Source: CAVWNR01 sp963756525 (GTDB lineage Bacteria; Actinomycetota; Actinomycetes; Mycobacteriales; Jatrophihabitantaceae). From it: DNA of 64,000 bases. The notes beneath the pieces are model-generated. The model saw nothing but the letters and a program-made list of their open reading frames with translations, was not told the DNA's origin and searched no databases. Location of the stretch: positions 372,001 to 436,000 of the forward strand of contig CAVWNR010000009.1 in NCBI GenBank assembly GCA_963756525.1, written 5' to 3'. Shown here one piece after another: positions 61,109 to 64,000 of the stretch; position 1 is the stretch's first letter; each line of letters opens with the position of its first letter. A program made the translations under genes and the position numbers.

Positions 61109-62140
61109 ATGATCCGGGCCAGCCGAGCTCGACGCATCGCCACCGCCGCTGCCTACGGCGGCGGCGGCATTGGGCTGCTCGGCGCGCTCGGCGGGGCGGC
61201 GTTCTACGGCCTGATCATGGGCGAGGTGAAGCTCGCCGAACGGCGGATCCCCGGACCCAGCGCGGATCCACCCAACTCGCACGGCACCACCTGGGCCGCC
61301 GAGGGAGTCAGCGCGCGCCGTCCGCCGATCCGGATCGTGATGCTCGGCGACTCGACCGCGGTCGGCTACGGCGTCCATCGCGAGCGCGACACGCCCGCGG
61401 CCCGGGTGGCGATCGACATCTCGGCGGTTGCCCGGCGCCCCGTACAGGTCACCAACGTGGCCGCGGTAGGCGCGATCTCTGCTGCGCTGCCCGCGCAGGT
61501 CGACCAGGTGCGCGACCACGCCGACCTCGCGGTCGTGCTGATCGGCGCGAACGACGTCACCCACCGGGTCAAGCCCGCGGAGGCGGTGCGCTACCTAGGC
61601 GACGCCGTGCGGGCCCTGCGCGCGATGGGCGCGGAGGTGGTGGTCGGCACCTGCCCCGATCTGGGGACGGTCCGGCCGATCGCCCAGCCGCTGCGGCTGG
61701 TCGCCCGCCGGCTGTGCCGCAACCTGGCCGCCGCGCAGACGATCGCCGTCGTCGAGGCCGGCGGGCGGACGGTGTCCATCGCCGACACGCTCGGGCCGCT
61801 GTTCGCCAAGCGCCGGGAGCTGTTCAGCGAGGACCAGTTCCACCCGTCCGCGCAGGGCTACGCGGCGGCCGCGCGGGTGGTGCTCCCGTCCGCCCTGGAC
61901 GCGCTGGGGCTGTCCACCCGCACCCGGCCCGCCTACCTCGCCACCCGCCGGCCCCAGCCGGTCGCGAAGGCCGCGGCGAAGGCCGCCGCGCGGCCCGGCA
62001 CCGAGGTCGCCGGGGCCGCGGTGCGCGGCGAGACACAGGGCCGGCGGGGCGCCTGGGCGCGGCTGCTGCGGCGGCGGCCGCGCCACCCGGTGCCGTCCTC
62101 GCCCGAGCAGGCGACGCCGGTAACGCCGCGGACTGCCTGA
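61109..62140 (+). CDS. SGNH/GDSL hydrolase with N-terminal membrane anchor
   Basis: 343 aa. A membrane segment (GGGGIGLLGALGGAAFYGLI, about 18-37) and short linker precede the SGNH domain: block I IRIVMLGDSTAVGYGVHRER (Ser nucleophile), block III LAVVLIGANDVTHRVKPAEA (Asn), block V SEDQFHPSAQGYAAAARVVL (Asp, His). The C-terminal 70 residues are Pro/Arg/Ala-rich. Likely an esterase or acyl-transfer enzyme at the cell envelope. Start ATG at 61109 after GGGAGG. A comparable gene lies next to the thiolase in mycobacteria (Rv1075c). Confidence 0.9.
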   Translation: MIRASRARRIATAAAYGGGGIGLLGALGGAAFYGLIMGEVKLAERRIPGPSADPPNSHGTTWAAEGVSARRPPIRIVMLGDSTAVGYGVHRERDTPAARVAIDISAVARRPVQVTNVAAVGAISAALPAQVDQVRDHADLAVVLIGANDVTHRVKPAEAVRYLGDAVRALRAMGAEVVVGTCPDLGTVRPIAQPLRLVARRLCRNLAAAQTIAVVEAGGRTVSIADTLGPLFAKRRELFSEDQFHPSAQGYAAAARVVLPSALDALGLSTRTRPAYLATRRPQPVAKAAAKAAARPGTEVAGAAVRGETQGRRGAWARLLRRRPRHPVPSSPEQATPVTPRTA

Positions 62141-62182
62141 CCGGGTCGCAGCGCCGCACCCGCGGGTGGCAGCATCCATGGC

Positions 62183-63401
62183 ATGACTGAAGCCGTCATC
62201 GTCGCCACCGCCCGCTCGCCCATCGGCCGCGCCGGCAAAGGATCGCTCGTCGAGTTCCGTCCCGACGACCTCGCCGCCACGATCGTTCGCGCCGTGCTCG
62301 ACAAGGTGCCCGAACTCGACCCGCACGACATCGACGACCTGATCCTCGGCTGCGGGCTGCCCGGCGGTCGAGCAGGGGTTCAACATGGCGCGCGTGGTGG
62401 CGGTGCTGCTCGGCTACGACTTCCTGCCCGGCACCACGGTCACCCGCTACTGCTCCTCGTCGCTGCAGACGACCAGGATGGCGTTTCACGCGATCAAGGC
62501 CGGCGAGGGCGATGTGTTCGTCTCGGCCGGCGTCGAGTTGGTGTCGAGCTTCGCCGCGGGCAGCTCGGACTCCTGGCCGAACACGCACAACCCGGCGTTC
62601 GCCGACGCCGAGTCGCGGACGACGGAGGCCGCGCAGGGCGGCGTCACCTGGGGCGACCCGCGTGCGGACGGCGTGCTCCCCGACATCTACCTCCCGATGG
62701 GGCAGACCGCCGAGAACCTCGCGCAGCTGAAGGGCATCACCCGCGAGGAGATGGACCACTTCGGCGTCCGCTCGCAGAACCTCGCCGAGCAGGCGATCGA
62801 CAACGGCTTCTGGGCGCGGGAGATCACGCCGGTGACCACGCCGTCCGGCGTGACCGTGAGTGCCGACGACGGGCCACGTCGGGGCGTCACCTACGAGGCG
62901 GTGTCCGCGCTCAAGCCGGTGTTCCGCCCGGACGGTCTGGTGACGGCCGGCAACTGCTGCCCGCTCAACGACGGCGCCGCCGCCCTGGTGATCATGAGTG
63001 ACACCAAGGCGGCGCAGCTCGGCCTGACCCCGCTCGCCCGGATCGTGTCGACGGGCGTCTCGGCGCTCTCCCCGGAGATCATGGGCCTCGGCCCGGTCGA
63101 GGCGTCGCGCCGAGCGCTGGCCCGCGCCGACATGACGATCGGCGACATCGACCTGGTCGAGATCAACGAGGCGTTCGCGGCCCAAGTGATCCCGTCCTAC
63201 CGGGAGCTCGGCGTCGACCTCGACCGGCTCAACGTCAACGGTGGCGCGATCGCCGTGGGGCACCCGTTCGGCATGACCGGCGCCCGGATCGCCACGACGC
63301 TGATCAACTCACTGCAGTACCACGACAAGCAGTTGGGGCTGGAGACGATGTGCGTCGGCGGCGGTCAGGGCATGGCAATGGTGCTGGAGCGGCTCTCGTA
63401 A
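62183..63401 (+). pseudogene. fadA: acetyl-CoA acetyltransferase (thiolase), single-base frameshift
   Basis: A complete thiolase apart from one shift. The ATG at 62183 opens MTEAVIVATARSPIGRAGKG to GCGLPGG, where the frame breaks at 62366-62369; one base on, the text continues EQGFNMARVVAVLLGYDFLP. The rest is intact: active-site Cys (VTRYCSSSLQTTRMAFHAIK, about residue 90 of the restored protein), VNGGAIAVGHPFGMTGARIA (His) and CVGGGQGMAM (second Cys), stop at 63401. Deleting a single base gives a 405-aa protein of normal length. Either a recent inactivating indel or a base-calling error. From the ATG at 62385 the remaining frame lacks the first 67 residues. Confidence 0.85.
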
Positions 63402-63404
63402 CGG

Positions 63405-64000
63405 CTAGCTGCTGCGCAGGTAGCCCAGCAGGCGCAGCAGCTCCAGGTAGAGCCAGATCAGCGTCACCATCAGCCCGAACGAGGCGTACCAGGCGAACTG
63501 CTGGGGTGCGCCGCGGCGGATGCCCTGCTCGATGATGTCGAAGTCCAGCACCAGGTTGAACGCCGCGACCGCGATGCAGACCAGGCTGAAGATGATCGCC
63601 AGCGCGCCACCGTCGCGCAGGCCCAGCCCGCCCGGGTGGAACAGGTAGGCGATCAGGTTGACGACCATCAGGCCGAAGACGCCGATGGTCGCGCCGACGA
63701 GCATGCGGGTGAAGCGCGGCGTGACCCGGATCGCACCGGTGCGGTAGACGACGAGCATCCCGGCGGCGACCAGGACCGTTCCGGTGATCGCCTGGATGAC
63801 GATGCCGTGCCAGCGAGCCTCGAACGCGCGGCTGATCGCGCCGAGCAGCAGACCCTCGAATGCCGAGTAGATCAGCGCGGTGGCAGCGTTGGCGCGCATG
63901 GTGAACGCCATGTACAGGCCGAGCCCGATGCCGCCCATCGCGCCGACGATGATCAGCCCGCCGGTGGCGGTGCTCGGCGCCAGCGTCCACGCGACGCCAC
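63405..64000 (-). CDS. Bax inhibitor-1/YccA family membrane protein (5' end beyond window)
   Basis: About 198 codons of a seven-helix BI-1/YccA-type protein: GLGLYMAFTMRANAATALIY, AFEGLLLGAISRAFEARWHG, IVIQAITGTVLVAAGMLVVY, FGLMVVNLIAYLFHPGG and LVCIAVAAFNLVLDFDIIEQ, the last with the Asp pair typical of the family's calcium-leak channel. The frame is open to the last base of the window, so its N-terminus is not included. The stop lies 3 bp from the end of the convergent thiolase. Confidence 0.88.
   Translation of the reverse strand, partial: GVAWTLAPSTATGGLIIVGAMGGIGLGLYMAFTMRANAATALIYSAFEGLLLGAISRAFEARWHGIVIQAITGTVLVAAGMLVVYRTGAIRVTPRFTRMLVGATIGVFGLMVVNLIAYLFHPGGLGLRDGGALAIIFSLVCIAVAAFNLVLDFDIIEQGIRRGAPQQFAWYASFGLMVTLIWLYLELLRLLGYLRSS

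Overview
The window is high-GC, densely packed DNA with frequent GTG starts and many 1-4 bp gene overlaps, typical of an actinobacterium. Mycothiol S-conjugate amidase (mca), a short Z-prenyl synthase, a PIN-PhoH ATPase and a deazaflavin-type reductase point to a mycothiol- and F420-using actinomycete. From about 16.5 kb onward the gene content and much of the order (ychF, ispH, lipid-droplet-type protein, xseA, xseB, glpX, fumC, phoH2, Z-prenyl synthase, DUF255 protein, mca, greA, metB, cbs, SGNH hydrolase, thiolase) follow a block I recall from mycobacterial chromosomes (roughly Rv1074c-Rv1112 in M. tuberculosis). The genus cannot be fixed from the sequence alone; no rRNA, tRNA, CRISPR array or transposase was recognised.

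Region 1 (1-15.43 kb) is accessory and partly decayed. It holds a secreted carboxylesterase, a crotonase with a coupled 85-aa protein, a deazaflavin reductase-like gene with an odd C-terminus, a peroxiredoxin, an HxlR regulator, and several genes broken by frameshifts (983-1570, 13862-14193). At 8.5-12.7 kb lies a divergent cassette: VOC protein, 4-TM protein, DUF2269-like protein and TetR on the minus strand, DHA2 MFS pump and a second VOC protein on the plus strand, with two related 16-bp motifs between tetR and the pump gene. An Xre-type antitoxin/RES toxin pair (14271-15143) lies next to a CpaF/TadA ATPase that has lost its C-terminus at about 15431. That junction marks the edge of the accessory region.

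Region 2 (16.5-31.2 kb) is core metabolism: YchF, RmuC, IspH, exonuclease VII (both subunits), an APC permease, class II FBPase, YbjQ, fumarase, PhoH-like ATPase, an M20 amidohydrolase and a Z-prenyl transferase. Region 3 (31.2-44.9 kb) mixes a ribbon-helix-helix-like protein, a DUF255 thioredoxin-domain protein, cupin, LysE exporter, two winged-helix proteins, a serine hydrolase with a 3' frameshift, aminopeptidase P, an ArfB-like GGQ protein, a WYL regulator divergent from a DUF3224 gene, Mca and GreA. Region 4 (44.9-53.4 kb) has an Lrp regulator with an ABC-2 exporter, a proline-rich membrane protein, and an AAA ATPase/VWA protein pair separated by a perfect 14-bp-stem hairpin. Region 5 (53.4-64 kb) has a metB-acuC-pat operon (transsulfuration plus an apparent lysine deacetylase/acetyltransferase couple), an SxxK serine hydrolase with a C-terminal anchor, CBS, an SGNH hydrolase, a thiolase with a single-base frameshift, and the 3' part of a Bax-inhibitor-1 family gene running off the end.

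Two long hairpins of related sequence at convergent gene ends (27713-27760 and 40453-40500) look like one repeated palindromic element. The several single-base frameshifts, two of them in otherwise intact genes, could be real decay or uncorrected sequence error; resequencing would settle that.
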